A DNA stretch of 64,000 bases, taken from assembly GCF_004331075.1 (NCBI RefSeq), contig NZ_SJNX01000005.1:62001-126000 (forward strand). The letters run 5' to 3'. A program made the position numbers and the translations under genes. Origin of the DNA: Acinetobacter brisouioides (lineage in GTDB: Bacteria > Pseudomonadota > Gammaproteobacteria > Pseudomonadales > Moraxellaceae). Below, one piece after another: positions 1-8,606 of the stretch (its first letter is position 1; each line of letters opens with the position of its first letter). Below the pieces are notes generated by a model, which worked only from the letters and a program-made list of their open reading frames with translations, ran no database searches and was not told the DNA's origin.

Positions 1-570
1 GACACCCCCTGCAACCACTTCTGAGGTTTGATTCCAAAATTTTCGTATGCCAAAGTACAGTAAAATAAACGCCACCACAAATACTGAACCGAAAATTACC
101 GTCAAGAAATTATGTGGAAATATCGCGTAAAAATTACCTTGATTATGACCAAATAAATCGTTGCCCTGTAGTGTAGAAGCAAGCAACATAAAGGCGATAA
201 ACGCGACAACCAAAAGGCTGACAATCGTGATTCCTGCTTTTTGATACAATTTACCAAAGGCATGGGGTGTGGCAAATTTTTGATATGTTTCTAAACGAAC
301 TTGCGCCATTGCCTGAGGAATATTCACCCCGAACTCATGCGGCGGAGCGTATTGGCAAGCATGCAGACACGCCCCACAGTTATGACAAAGATTTGCCATA
401 TAGTGAATATCAGCCTGATTAAACTCTAAACGTTTTGTCATTGCTGGAAATACAGCACAAAATGATTCGCAATAACGGCAAGCATTACAAATTTGCAAAG
501 CCTGTTTCACCTGTTCTTCATTGACCGTGAGCTGTACAACAGGAATTAAAGATTTTGATTGAGCATTCAT
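1..570 (-). CDS. tcuB: TcuB, tricarballylate oxidation electron-transfer protein (3' end outside window)
   Basis: Only the first 190 codons are present; the gene runs off the left edge. TcuB is the membrane iron-sulfur/heme partner that reoxidises the FAD of TcuA. The translated start (MNAQSKSLIPVV) leads into two cysteine clusters of ferredoxin type, CNACRYCESFC near residues 28-38 and CHNCGACLHAC near 57-67, and then into hydrophobic segments (GITIVSLLVVAFIAFMLL and NFLTVIFGSVFVVAVYF). The start ATG overlaps the tcuA stop by one base (TAATG), so the two are translationally coupled. Family assignment rests on the cysteine motifs, the membrane part and the tcuA neighbour. A more general citrate-utilisation or heterodisulfide-reductase-like electron carrier is the alternative. 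Confidence 0.85.
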   Translation of the reverse strand, partial: MNAQSKSLIPVVQLTVNEEQVKQALQICNACRYCESFCAVFPAMTKRLEFNQADIHYMANLCHNCGACLHACQYAPPHEFGVNIPQAMAQVRLETYQKFATPHAFGKLYQKAGITIVSLLVVAFIAFMLLASTLQGNDLFGHNQGNFYAIFPHNFLTVIFGSVFVVAFILLYFGIRKFWNQTSEVVAGGV

Positions 571-1982
571 TAAACAACCTCCTTATTGAAAGCAGGTTTT
601 TTCAAAGCAGAAAGTGCTGCATTTTTTCCTGCAATACGCCCAAATGTCGTACCGATCGACATACCTACACCTGCGGTATAGCCTTGCCCTAGTACATTTC
701 CAGCCATCATTTCTCCTGCCACATATAAATTCGGACTCGGGACTTGGTTAAAACGCACAGCCGCATCTTTTTCGACTTTCATTCCCAAGTAGGTAAATGT
801 AATCCCTGGTTTCAAGGCATAAGCGTAATAGGGTGGAGAATCTAAAGGCACTGCCCAATGCGTTTTGGCTGGGCTTAAATTTTCAGTATGGCAGTCGTCT
901 AAAATGGTGTGATTAAACTCACCCACGACACAAGCTTGATTAAAATCGTTGATAGTTTTTTCCAGCGTGTCTGGATCGAGATGGATCAGTGCTGCAAGTT
1001 CACGGATGGTATTGGCTTTACGACCTTCAAATACAGGCGGCATAAAGCGCCCAACTGATTTTGAGTCGATAATGGAGAAGCCAATTTGATGCGGTTGTTT
1101 CGCGACTAAGCGCCCCCAAATGGCATAACGTTTAGGCCAAAAATCCTCACCTTCATCATAGAAGCGCACTGCATTTTGATTGACCACAATCCCTAGAGAT
1201 ACACAGTCAATACGCGTACAAATTCCGCCATCATAAAGTGGCGCGCGGGCATCCACAGCAACACAGTGTGATTGAGATGGATCACCAATCACATCTGCAC
1301 CTTGCTCAATCATAAATTTGAGTAAAGTACCCTGATTAAAACGTGTTCCGCGAATAATAAAATTATCGGCAGGCCATTCACCCGCTTCATTTTGTCCCCA
1401 AGCTTCACGCAGCCATTCTAAATTTGATTCAAAGCCACCAGCGGCAAGTACACAAGATTTTGCTTCATACCGTGTTCCATCCTCAGCGATTGCTGCAATA
1501 AACCGAATACCATCCAACTCTAATTCTTTAATTTTGGTATTGTACCGAACGTCAACACCCAGATTTTCCGCGCTTCGAAAATACGCATTGACCAAAGCCT
1601 TACCGCCGCCCATAAAAAAGGCATTGGTACGTGCTACATGCAGTGCACCAGAGAGTGGCGGCTGGAAATTAACCCCTTGTTTTTTCATCCATTCGCGGCA
1701 AGTTTCTGTACTGCGGATGACGAGGCGTGCCAATTCTTCATTGGTTTTACCTCCTGTGACTTTGAGCAAATCTTGCCAATATTCTTCTTCTGGGTAAGCG
1801 TCGATCAACACATCTTGCGGCGCATTATGCATACAGCGTAAATTACGGGTATGTTGTGAATTACCACCACGCCATTCCTTAGGCGCGGCTTCAAGCAATA
1901 ATACTGATGCACCCTCTTCACGTGCAGTTATTGCTGCACATAAAGCGGCATTGCCACCACCAATTACAAGCACATCATACAT
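570..1982 (-). CDS. tcuA: TcuA, FAD-dependent tricarballylate dehydrogenase
   Basis: A 470-residue flavoprotein of the fumarate reductase/succinate dehydrogenase flavoprotein family. The N-terminus carries the dinucleotide-binding motif VLVIGGGNAALCAA followed by an acidic residue at the end of the second strand (LLLEAA). The C-terminus has the second FAD-contact region (LYVAGEMMAGNVLGQGYTAG). In the TcuABC pathway it oxidises tricarballylate to cis-aconitate, which enters the TCA cycle. It is cotranscribed with tcuB (one-base overlap). A good ribosome-binding site (AAGGG, about 8 bases before ATG) supports the start. Substrate assignment depends on the tcuB pairing; the fold alone would fit other FAD dehydrogenases. 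Confidence 0.88.
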   Translation of the reverse strand: MYDVLVIGGGNAALCAAITAREEGASVLLLEAAPKEWRGGNSQHTRNLRCMHNAPQDVLIDAYPEEEYWQDLLKVTGGKTNEELARLVIRSTETCREWMKKQGVNFQPPLSGALHVARTNAFFMGGGKALVNAYFRSAENLGVDVRYNTKIKELELDGIRFIAAIAEDGTRYEAKSCVLAAGGFESNLEWLREAWGQNEAGEWPADNFIIRGTRFNQGTLLKFMIEQGADVIGDPSQSHCVAVDARAPLYDGGICTRIDCVSLGIVVNQNAVRFYDEGEDFWPKRYAIWGRLVAKQPHQIGFSIIDSKSVGRFMPPVFEGRKANTIRELAALIHLDPDTLEKTINDFNQACVVGEFNHTILDDCHTENLSPAKTHWAVPLDSPPYYAYALKPGITFTYLGMKVEKDAAVRFNQVPSPNLYVAGEMMAGNVLGQGYTAGVGMSIGTTFGRIAGKNAALSALKKPAFNKEVV

Positions 1983-2301
1983 GTGATTTATCCCTTTATA
2001 TTTGGGACAAATTTAAGCGAAAATGCACCATGCAGTAAGGAGGCAAAAGCGATGGGGGGTTTAATATTTTTAAACACCAAATTATTTATATTTAAAAATA
2101 AAATACCTTTTTTATTGCATCAAATTGAGCCCGCAGATATTTAGAGCTTGTGAGGTTTTATGCATGCGCAGCATTATTGGTCAAACGACTCATTTAGCAG
2201 CTCTCAATTTCATCATTCTTAGTTCAAAATACTTAAACACCTTGCACCGCAAAGTACTCGCAAACATCTGTGAAACATCAACAGCCCCCATATAAGCCAA
2301 G
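1983..2301. other. Intergenic region between tcuA and its LysR-type regulator
   Basis: About 320 bases without a supportable ORF. It must hold the leftward promoter of tcuAB and probably the binding site of the LysR regulator encoded next door. A very AT-rich stretch (about 2064-2110) contains TTTAAAAAT-type repeats, but I could not define one convincing T-N11-A operator. Confidence 0.4.
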
Positions 2302-3231
2302 TCATTCAACTTTTTTCGCACTTGGCCAAGCCTGTTGTTCAATCAAATCATGAATACATGAACGAATCACTGCTTTGGCTGCCAAACTTGCAGGCGATAA
2401 TTCATCTTCAGGAAAGCTAATCAAATAATTGGTTCGGTCTATCGACGGGTCAACCACTTTTAAAAAATTTAAATGCTGATGGCGATGATTGATAAAAGCG
2501 CTGCCTGGTTGAATTGTTCCCACGCATAAATTGGAAACTGTATTCATCAGCAGGCTTAAACCATCAATTTCATAGGTTACATTCAACTCTATCTGTTGCT
2601 GTTCAACCAATTTTCTTAAACCATGATTGGTACTCGGCAAAACCAACGGTAGTTTCGCTAAAGCTTTTAAGGGAATGCTGCCCAATTTTAAATAATCTTC
2701 TAAATGATAAATTTTAAAAAAATCATCATTGGCACTCAAAAACATCGACTCTGAAACCAACGGCTGTAAAAACCAGTTTTTATCAATATCCTGACTAAAA
2801 ATAATGGCGATATCGAGCTGTCGGGAGTTAATTAATTGCACCAGATTACCCGATAAACTTTCAACCAAATGTACTTTGATATCGGGATAGCGTTCAGCCA
2901 TTATTTTAATAAAAGGAACAGCAAGAATTGATGCTGTACTTGGTGGAAAACCGACACTGACATAACCAACCAAACGTGAAGACTGTGCAGCTTCGACAGC
3001 TTGATTGGCATGACGTAAAACCAACTGTGCCTGTTTTAAAAACGCTAGTCCTGCAGGCGTTGGGGTGACACCCAATGCCGAACGCTGTAACAAACGTGTC
3101 GATAACTCAGACTCTAATTTTGAAATTTGCTGACTTAAAGCTGAAGTACCAACATCGAGTTTTTGGGCAGCTTTTCCGATACTACCCTGTTCAACAATCG
3201 TAACGAATGATTGTAGTTGTCTAAGTTCCAT
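2302..3231 (-). CDS. tcuR: LysR-family transcriptional regulator, probably TcuR
   Basis: A 309-residue LysR regulator. Residues 1-60 form the winged helix-turn-helix (MELRQLQSFVTIVEQGSIGK, then LDVGTSALSQQISKLE). From about residue 90 the periplasmic-binding-protein-like effector domain begins (VSVGFPPSTASILAVPFI). It lies directly upstream of tcuAB in the same orientation, with 320 bases between. By context it is the tricarballylate-responsive regulator TcuR. The HTH shows only the family; the effector is inferred from position. Confidence 0.7.
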   Translation of the reverse strand: MELRQLQSFVTIVEQGSIGKAAQKLDVGTSALSQQISKLESELSTRLLQRSALGVTPTPAGLAFLKQAQLVLRHANQAVEAAQSSRLVGYVSVGFPPSTASILAVPFIKIMAERYPDIKVHLVESLSGNLVQLINSRQLDIAIIFSQDIDKNWFLQPLVSESMFLSANDDFFKIYHLEDYLKLGSIPLKALAKLPLVLPSTNHGLRKLVEQQQIELNVTYEIDGLSLLMNTVSNLCVGTIQPGSAFINHRHQHLNFLKVVDPSIDRTNYLISFPEDELSPASLAAKAVIRSCIHDLIEQQAWPSAKKVE

Positions 3232-3507
3232 TGACTCTTCATTCCGTTATGAATTTGCGAGGAAATGCTATAGATGTTGATGTTAAAACAAATGCAAATC
3301 AATGTGTGGAATCAAACCTAGAATTTACATGCCAAAACCAGCTTTTAAATAATATTAATAGCCACTAAATTTTATGGTTTGAATCGTGCCTCATCGCATC
3401 AATAAACGCTTTTGCCATGCTGATATGCTCTTTATATTTCCCCAACAGGCAAAAAATGACCAATAAAAGAAACCTTATCAGCGCATCTTTTTCAGACTCC
3501 ACAGCAT

Positions 3508-3532
3508 AAAAAAACCACCCGAAGGTGGTTTT
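3508..3532 (-). terminator. Rho-independent terminator of the pnt operon
   Basis: On the minus strand, AAAACCACC, a TTCGG-type loop and GGTGGTTTT are followed by a T run. It lies 17 bases past the pntB stop. The rest of 3232-3507 is the regulator's upstream region, with no other feature seen. Confidence 0.85.
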
Positions 3533-3548
3533 ATAACGTCAGATTCAA

Positions 3549-5006
3549 TTAGTGACCTGTACCATTAATGGCTTTTGCCATATCTTCAACAACTTTTTTG
3601 GCATCACCAAACACCATCATGGTTTTTTCGTTATAGAACAAGTCATTGTCTAGGCCTGCATAACCTGTTGCCATAGAGCGCTTGATCACCATAATGGTAC
3701 GTGCTTTATGTGCTTCCAGAATTGGCATACCGTAGATTGGTGAACCTGGATCATCTTTTGCTGCTGGGTTTACGACATCATTTGCACCGATGACCAACAC
3801 CACGTCTGTTGCAGGAAAGTCAGAGTTAATCTCGTCCATTTCCAAGATGTCTTCATACGGAACGTCTGCTTCTGCCAACAAGACGTTCATGTGACCTGGC
3901 ATACGACCTGCTACAGGGTGAATCGCGAAGCGGACTTTAACCCCTTCTTCTTTCAGCAAGTTTGCCAGTTCTTTCACCGCATTTTGTGCGCGACCTTGTG
4001 CCATACCATAACCCGGTACAATCACGACGCTATCGGCATTTGACATCAGGAAGCCTGCATCGTCGGCTGAACCTGAGCGGTAGTTACGCTGTGCTTGCTC
4101 GCCTGTTGCTTTCGCCCCAGCAACTGCTGCACCACCCATTGCCCCACCAAACAAGACATTGAAAATGTTACGGTTCATGGCTCTACACATAATGTAAGAC
4201 AGAATTGCCCCCGAAGAACCAACCAATGAACCTGCCACAATCAGCATGTTATTTTCAAGGGTAAAACCAATCCCTGCTGCTGCCCAACCCGAGAAGGAGT
4301 TGAGAAGCGAGACCACCACGGGCATATCACCACCGCCAACTGGGGCAATCCAAACCCACCCCAACGCCAGTGCCAATGCTGTCATTGCCCAAAATGCCGA
4401 CATACTGCCTGTGCTAAAGAATAAAAATCCGCACACCAACATCGCAATAAACAAGGTTGCCTGTACAGGTTTTACCCAAGCACCCGCAATGGTTTTTGCC
4501 CATTTTTTCGCAGCCAGTTTGCCATAAGCAAACACGGATGCCGTGAAGGTAATCGCGCCCACGAAACAGCCCACAAACAATTCAAACAAGTGAACTTTGC
4601 TCATGTGTGCAGGCTGTACGCCTGCTGCGGTTAATGCTGCTTCATTTTGTGCAAATAAAACTGAAAGTTGGTTGTTGTGCAAGATAGCCGCAACCGCAAT
4701 TAGTACTGCAGACAAACCGACTAAAGAGTGCATTAATGCCACAGTTTCAGGCATTTGCGTCATAGGTACAGTACGCGCACGTGCAATACCAACCACCGCA
4801 CCCAATACCATCGCACCGCCAATCATCCAGACCACAGGATGGTCTGCTACAAAGAAGGTGCTCAATACAGCAATCGCCATTGCGATCATGCCGTAACGGT
4901 TACCTTTAATCGCCGTTTTCGGGCTTGATAAACCACGCAAAGTTAAAATAAACAGGACAGCACCAATCAGGTAGAACCAATCCGCATTCGCTCGAATAAA
5001 TTCCAT
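3549..5006 (-). CDS. pntB: NAD(P) transhydrogenase subunit beta
   Basis: A 485-residue subunit of the proton-translocating transhydrogenase, which passes hydride between NADH and NADP+ using the proton motive force. The first 270 residues are a series of membrane helices (domain II part). The C-terminal about 180 residues form the soluble NADP(H)-binding domain III, with the fingerprint SVVIVPGYGMAQGRAQNAV near residue 325 and VVLVIGANDVVNPAA near 405. The start follows directly on the stop of the upstream small subunit (TAA then ATG, no gap), so the three pnt genes form one leftward operon that ends in a strong terminator. Confidence 0.97.
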   Translation of the reverse strand: MEFIRANADWFYLIGAVLFILTLRGLSSPKTAIKGNRYGMIAMAIAVLSTFFVADHPVVWMIGGAMVLGAVVGIARARTVPMTQMPETVALMHSLVGLSAVLIAVAAILHNNQLSVLFAQNEAALTAAGVQPAHMSKVHLFELFVGCFVGAITFTASVFAYGKLAAKKWAKTIAGAWVKPVQATLFIAMLVCGFLFFSTGSMSAFWAMTALALALGWVWIAPVGGGDMPVVVSLLNSFSGWAAAGIGFTLENNMLIVAGSLVGSSGAILSYIMCRAMNRNIFNVLFGGAMGGAAVAGAKATGEQAQRNYRSGSADDAGFLMSNADSVVIVPGYGMAQGRAQNAVKELANLLKEEGVKVRFAIHPVAGRMPGHMNVLLAEADVPYEDILEMDEINSDFPATDVVLVIGANDVVNPAAKDDPGSPIYGMPILEAHKARTIMVIKRSMATGYAGLDNDLFYNEKTMMVFGDAKKVVEDMAKAINGTGH

Positions 5007-5333
5007 TTAGCCACCCTCTTTATTTTTTTGCTTTGGTTTGAACATTTCCAGCATACGTGCAGTGACCGCAAAGCCACCAAAAATATTAATACTGGCAAGA
5101 AACACCGCAATTGCACCCAACACACTCACCACATTAATGCTTTGGAACTGTACATTGGCATCAATACCAAGCGCAGGCATACCCACGGTTTGCAGCATTG
5201 CGCCGACTACAATAATCGACGACAAGGCATTGGTCACCGCCATCAACGGCGTATGCAAAGCAGGCGTTACCCCCCAAACCACGTAGTAACCGACAAAAAT
5301 CGCCAACACAAAAATCGTAATGGTTTCAACCAT
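5007..5333 (-). CDS. pntA2: NAD(P) transhydrogenase subunit alpha 2 (membrane part)
   Basis: A 108-residue protein with three to four hydrophobic segments ([33 protein letters not shown] and [18 protein letters not shown]) corresponding to the C-terminal membrane extension of E. coli PntA. In many non-enteric gammaproteobacteria and in Rhodospirillum this domain is a separate gene (often called pntAB), as here. It lies between pntA1 (11-base gap) and pntB (no gap). It forms the membrane proton channel with PntB. Confidence 0.95.
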   Translation of the reverse strand: MVETITIFVLAIFVGYYVVWGVTPALHTPLMAVTNALSSIIVVGAMLQTVGMPALGIDANVQFQSINVVSVLGAIAVFLASINIFGGFAVTARMLEMFKPKQKNKEGG

Positions 5334-5344
5334 GAGAATTCCCC

Positions 5345-6472
5345 TTAACCGCGCTTGAACAGCAGTGTGCCGCCATGAGTAACCAATAAGGCTTTTTGAA
5401 TTTCATCTTCTTGATTGATCAAGAAGTTCTTGTCTTTATCAAAAAGTGTTTCAAGGAAATTAAAAACGTTACGGGCATATAGAGCCGAAGCTTCTGTTGC
5501 CACCGTGGCTGGAATATTTGGAACACCCAGAATTTTCACGCCATTTTCAGTGGTCACGGTTTCACCGACTTTTGAACCTTCCACGTTACCGCCCGTTTCC
5601 ACTGCCATGTCCAAAATCACAGAACCTGCTTTCATTTTGGCAACAGTTTCCGCCTTGATCAGACGTGGTGCATTGCGCCCTGGCAACAGTGCTGTGGTAA
5701 TCACGATATCGGCATTGGCAACTGCTTTATCGACAATCGCGGCCTGATCCTTGATGTACTGCTCGCCTGGCATCCAGCCATAACCATTCTTTGCCGCATC
5801 GGCAGCACGCTGTTGTTCTTCTTCAGACATTGGAACATCGAGCCACTTACCCCCCAAAGACTCAACCTGATCTTTAGCCGTTGGACGCAAATCGGTGGCT
5901 TCAACCACAGCACCCAAACGCTTGGCCGTTGCAATCGCCTGCAAACCTGCGACACCCACCCCCATCACCACAACGCGTGCAGGTTTCACTGTACCCGCAG
6001 CAGTCATCAGCATCGGGAACATACGCTGGTATTCATTTGCAGCGAGCAGTACCGATTTATAGCCCGACAAGTTCGCCTGAGATGACAACACGTCCATGTT
6101 TTGTGCACGAGATAAAGTTCGAGGCAATAACTCCAATGCAAATGCTGAAATATGTTGGGTGGCAAACTGCTCAAGTTCAGTATTGCGATACGGGTCAAAC
6201 ATCGCAATGAGCGTTGTGTTTGCTGAAATCTTCTGGATTTCATCACCTTGGGGTGCGCGAACTTTCAAAATAATCTGACTGCCTTGATAGGCATCTTCAG
6301 CTATTGTCGCGCCAACCTGCGTATAAGCATCATCAAGATAGGCTGCTTTATGTCCTGCCCCTCTTTGAATGACAACGCTATGACCAGCGCCAACCAACTT
6401 CTTTACAGTTTCTGGGGTCGCTGCGACTCGACTTTCTCCAGCAACTGTTTCCATAGGAATTCCGATTTGCAT
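5345..6472 (-). CDS. pntA: NAD(P) transhydrogenase subunit alpha 1 (NAD-binding)
   Basis: A 375-residue soluble domain I of the transhydrogenase. The N-terminus matches the AlaDh/PNT domain ([19 protein letters not shown], with the VVIQRGAG motif). The NAD-binding Rossmann fingerprint is [20 protein letters not shown] near residues 168-187, followed by EATDLRP. It is the first gene of the leftward pntA1-pntA2-pntB operon, with its promoter in the 160 bases before the divergent DMT gene. Alanine dehydrogenase shares the fold, but the two downstream pnt genes settle the call. Confidence 0.97.
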   Translation of the reverse strand: MQIGIPMETVAGESRVAATPETVKKLVGAGHSVVIQRGAGHKAAYLDDAYTQVGATIAEDAYQGSQIILKVRAPQGDEIQKISANTTLIAMFDPYRNTELEQFATQHISAFALELLPRTLSRAQNMDVLSSQANLSGYKSVLLAANEYQRMFPMLMTAAGTVKPARVVVMGVGVAGLQAIATAKRLGAVVEATDLRPTAKDQVESLGGKWLDVPMSEEEQQRAADAAKNGYGWMPGEQYIKDQAAIVDKAVANADIVITTALLPGRNAPRLIKAETVAKMKAGSVILDMAVETGGNVEGSKVGETVTTENGVKILGVPNIPATVATEASALYARNVFNFLETLFDKDKNFLINQEDEIQKALLVTHGGTLLFKRG

Positions 6473-6634
6473 TGAGCGTTTTCCTCAGGCTAGTTTGTGT
6501 GTTAAAAACATCGCAAACTGCAATGTTTCTCCCATTTTTTCTGCATATTGTTTGGATTCTAATCAAACTTTTTGAAAATACCACCCATTATTTATTTAAT
6601 AAATGACGATATTTCCATTTAATGCTTATTAAGC

Positions 6635-7630
6635 ATGACTCAAGAGTATAAAATAGGAAAGTTTTGCTTCATTTCAATGAAGATTAATTCTTCATCTTAT
6701 TCCATGCCTATTTCATTTTCACGTAACCAAATCGGTTCAGTTTTTGCGCTATGTGCTGCTTTTTTATTTAGCTCAAAAGCCATTTTTATTAAACAAGCTT
6801 ATGCCTTGTCATCTCAGGTTGATGCTACGGTCTTGATGGCACTTCGCATGGGCAGTGCTTTGCCTTTTTTTCTACTTATGGCATGGTATTTTCGCCAGCA
6901 AAGACAGGCTCTTCAGAGCAAAGACTGGGGACTTTTAGTCATTGCAGGCTTGTTAGGGTATTACTTTGCAAGTTGGCTGGATTTTATCGGTCTGATGTAC
7001 ATCAGTGCCTCTTTAGAGCGGATTATCTTGTTTTTGTATCCAACGCTCACTGTGCTGGCATCGAGCCTAATTTACAAACAACCTTTACGACTAAAAGCGT
7101 ATGTTGCCATTTTGCTAAGTTATGGAGGTACAGTGATTGTGATGCTGCAAGAGCAAAATCATGCACCAATGCAGAGCAATTTCTGGCTAGGAGCAAGTTT
7201 GGTCTTTGCGAGCGCAATTGCCTTCGCATGTTATTTACTCCTGACACCTCGCCTGATTGAGAAATTTGGTGCCTCGAATTTTACAGGTCTTGCACTAAGC
7301 ATAGCTTGCATTGGCACATTAGTACATTTTTTAATCGCAACACCACAACCTTTACATCTTTTGGCACAGCTTCCCGTAGGAGTTTGGGCTTATGGAATTG
7401 GGTTGGGTTTATTCGTTACGGTATTACCTACAGTTTTATTGATGCAAAGCATTGCCCGTATTGGTGCATCACAGTCCGCAATGATTGCCGCGATTGGCCC
7501 AATTCTGACTATCTTGCTCGCAGTATTATTCTTAAATGAACATCTCAATCTTTGGCAATGGCTTGGCTGTGCGCTGAATATTATTGGAATTATGCTGATT
7601 AGTCTGAGCAAGCATCGCTTGAAACACTAG
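6635..7630 (+). CDS. EamA/DMT-family transporter
   Basis: Up to 331 residues with ten predicted hydrophobic helices in two EamA repeats, for example VFALCAAFLFSSKAIFIKQA and WGLLVIAGLLGYYFASWLDF in the first and ASQSAMIAAIGPILTILLAV in the second. Members of the drug/metabolite transporter superfamily export metabolites or drugs; no substrate can be read from the sequence. The start is uncertain. ATG codons at 6635, 6677 and 6704 are all in frame with weak ribosome-binding sites, and 6704 (MPISFSRNQIGSV) fits the family's usual N-terminus best. Its 3' end overlaps the convergent soxR-like gene by 32 bases. Confidence 0.88.
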   Translation: MTQEYKIGKFCFISMKINSSSYSMPISFSRNQIGSVFALCAAFLFSSKAIFIKQAYALSSQVDATVLMALRMGSALPFFLLMAWYFRQQRQALQSKDWGLLVIAGLLGYYFASWLDFIGLMYISASLERIILFLYPTLTVLASSLIYKQPLRLKAYVAILLSYGGTVIVMLQEQNHAPMQSNFWLGASLVFASAIAFACYLLLTPRLIEKFGASNFTGLALSIACIGTLVHFLIATPQPLHLLAQLPVGVWAYGIGLGLFVTVLPTVLLMQSIARIGASQSAMIAAIGPILTILLAVLFLNEHLNLWQWLGCALNIIGIMLISLSKHRLKH

Positions 7631-8093
7631 CATCCAGCAGTGCCAAAATCTGCTGAAAATGTGCGCCAGCAGATTTTTCTGCCAAACAGTCATCAGGGTT
7701 ACGCAGTGGGCATTGATCTAAAGATAGACAACCACAACCAATACACCAATCCAATTGCTGCCTCAACTGTAACAAGGTTTGAATTTTTTCATCGAGTTGC
7801 GCTTTCCACAAAATCGACATGTGCTGCCAGTCCTGTTTGGAAGCAACTTGATGATCTGGCAAGACTGCAAACGCCTGTTTGACCTCATCTAAAGAAATAC
7901 CGACTGACTGTGCGACCTTAATAATCGCCACCCGACGTAGCATGGCACGTAAATAACGGCGCTGATTCCCATTGGTGCGGGTGCTCCAAATGAGTTGTTT
8001 TTCTTCATAAAAGCGTAGGCTCGCGACACTGACCCCGCTACGTTTTGCCAGTTCACCAATGCTGATCAATGATTGCTCTGAATTTTCCGACAT
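7599..8093 (-). CDS. soxR: SoxR-type redox-sensing MerR-family regulator
   Basis: A 164-residue regulator starting at the ATG at 8093; a longer frame reaches 8141 but reads through the operator. The MerR winged HTH is at residues 8-50 (ISIGELAKRSGVSVASLRFY). A dimerisation helix follows, then the [2Fe-2S] ligand set C-x2-C-x-C-x5-C (CIGCGCLSLDQC, residues 117-128), which defines SoxR. SoxR activates divergent genes when redox-cycling compounds oxidise its cluster. Outside the enterics it acts directly on a few efflux and detoxification genes rather than through SoxS, and no soxS is present here. Its target is evidently the adjacent rightward operon. Confidence 0.95.
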   Translation of the reverse strand: MSENSEQSLISIGELAKRSGVSVASLRFYEEKQLIWSTRTNGNQRRYLRAMLRRVAIIKVAQSVGISLDEVKQAFAVLPDHQVASKQDWQHMSILWKAQLDEKIQTLLQLRQQLDWCIGCGCLSLDQCPLRNPDDCLAEKSAGAHFQQILALLDASVSSDACSD

Positions 8094-8098
8094 TTTTA

Positions 8099-8129
8099 TT
8101 GACCTCAAGTTAACTTGAGCTTTGATACT
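8099..8129 (+). promoter_or_regulatory. SoxR-controlled promoter with 18-bp sox operator
   Basis: A near-perfect palindrome, CCTCAAGTTAACTTGAGC (8103-8120), matches the E. coli soxS operator core. It lies between a -35 box TTGACC (8099-8104) and a -10 box GATACT (8124-8129) separated by 19 bases. That over-long spacer is typical of MerR-family activated promoters. The promoter faces right toward the RidA-like/MFS operon; the soxR start codon is 6 bases to its left. Confidence 0.92.
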
Positions 8130-8161
8130 AGCATGACTCAATCTTGCACACGATCACGCAC

Positions 8162-8590
8162 ATGAAGACAACATCAGCACCCACAACATCTTGTTTAAAC
8201 ATTTTAAATCCAGAAACGCTCTACAATCCTCAGCCCTTTGCTTATAGCCATGTAGTTGAAGTGCAGAATTTTCGACGTATCTTACATATTGCTGGGCAAG
8301 GTGGAGAAACCAGTGACGGAGAGTTATCCCCCATTTTTGCCGAGCAAGTCTGGCAGGCTTTTCACAACCTTGAATCGGCCTTACATGCTGTTGATGCCAC
8401 ACTGCAAGATATTGCGGTGCTGCGCGTCTTGATTGTGGAACACTCGGTCAAAAAACATACTGTTTTGATTGAGATTATGCAGCAACTATGGCGTAATCAG
8501 GCTTTTCCTGCGTGTACCTTAATTCCTGTTTCAGGGCTCGCATTAACCGCTATGTTGTTTGAAGTTGAAGCAACCGCGTATACCCTTTAA
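8162..8590 (+). CDS. RidA/YjgF-family protein lacking the deaminase arginine
   Basis: About 142 residues starting at the ATG at 8162; a TTG at 8144 is also in frame but lies very close to the promoter. The fold signature of the Rid family is present (RRILHIAGQGG, then AVLRVLIVEH, then the C-terminal strand AMLFEVEATA). Canonical RidA enzymes use an arginine in a PxRT-type motif to hydrolyse reactive imines/enamines. Here the matching segment reads FPACTLIPVSGLAL, with Cys where Arg is expected. It therefore belongs to an arginine-less Rid subgroup and its activity is unknown. It is the first gene behind the SoxR promoter, which suggests a role in redox-cycler or drug detoxification. Confidence 0.8.
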   Translation: MKTTSAPTTSCLNILNPETLYNPQPFAYSHVVEVQNFRRILHIAGQGGETSDGELSPIFAEQVWQAFHNLESALHAVDATLQDIAVLRVLIVEHSVKKHTVLIEIMQQLWRNQAFPACTLIPVSGLALTAMLFEVEATAYTL

Positions 8591-8606
8591 CGCTCCGAGG
8601 CAGTTT

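Noticed and set aside
8103-8141. N-terminal extension of soxR through the operator
   Set aside because: The extra residues would be coded by the palindromic sox operator; SoxR proteins start just before the HTH, as with the ATG at 8093.
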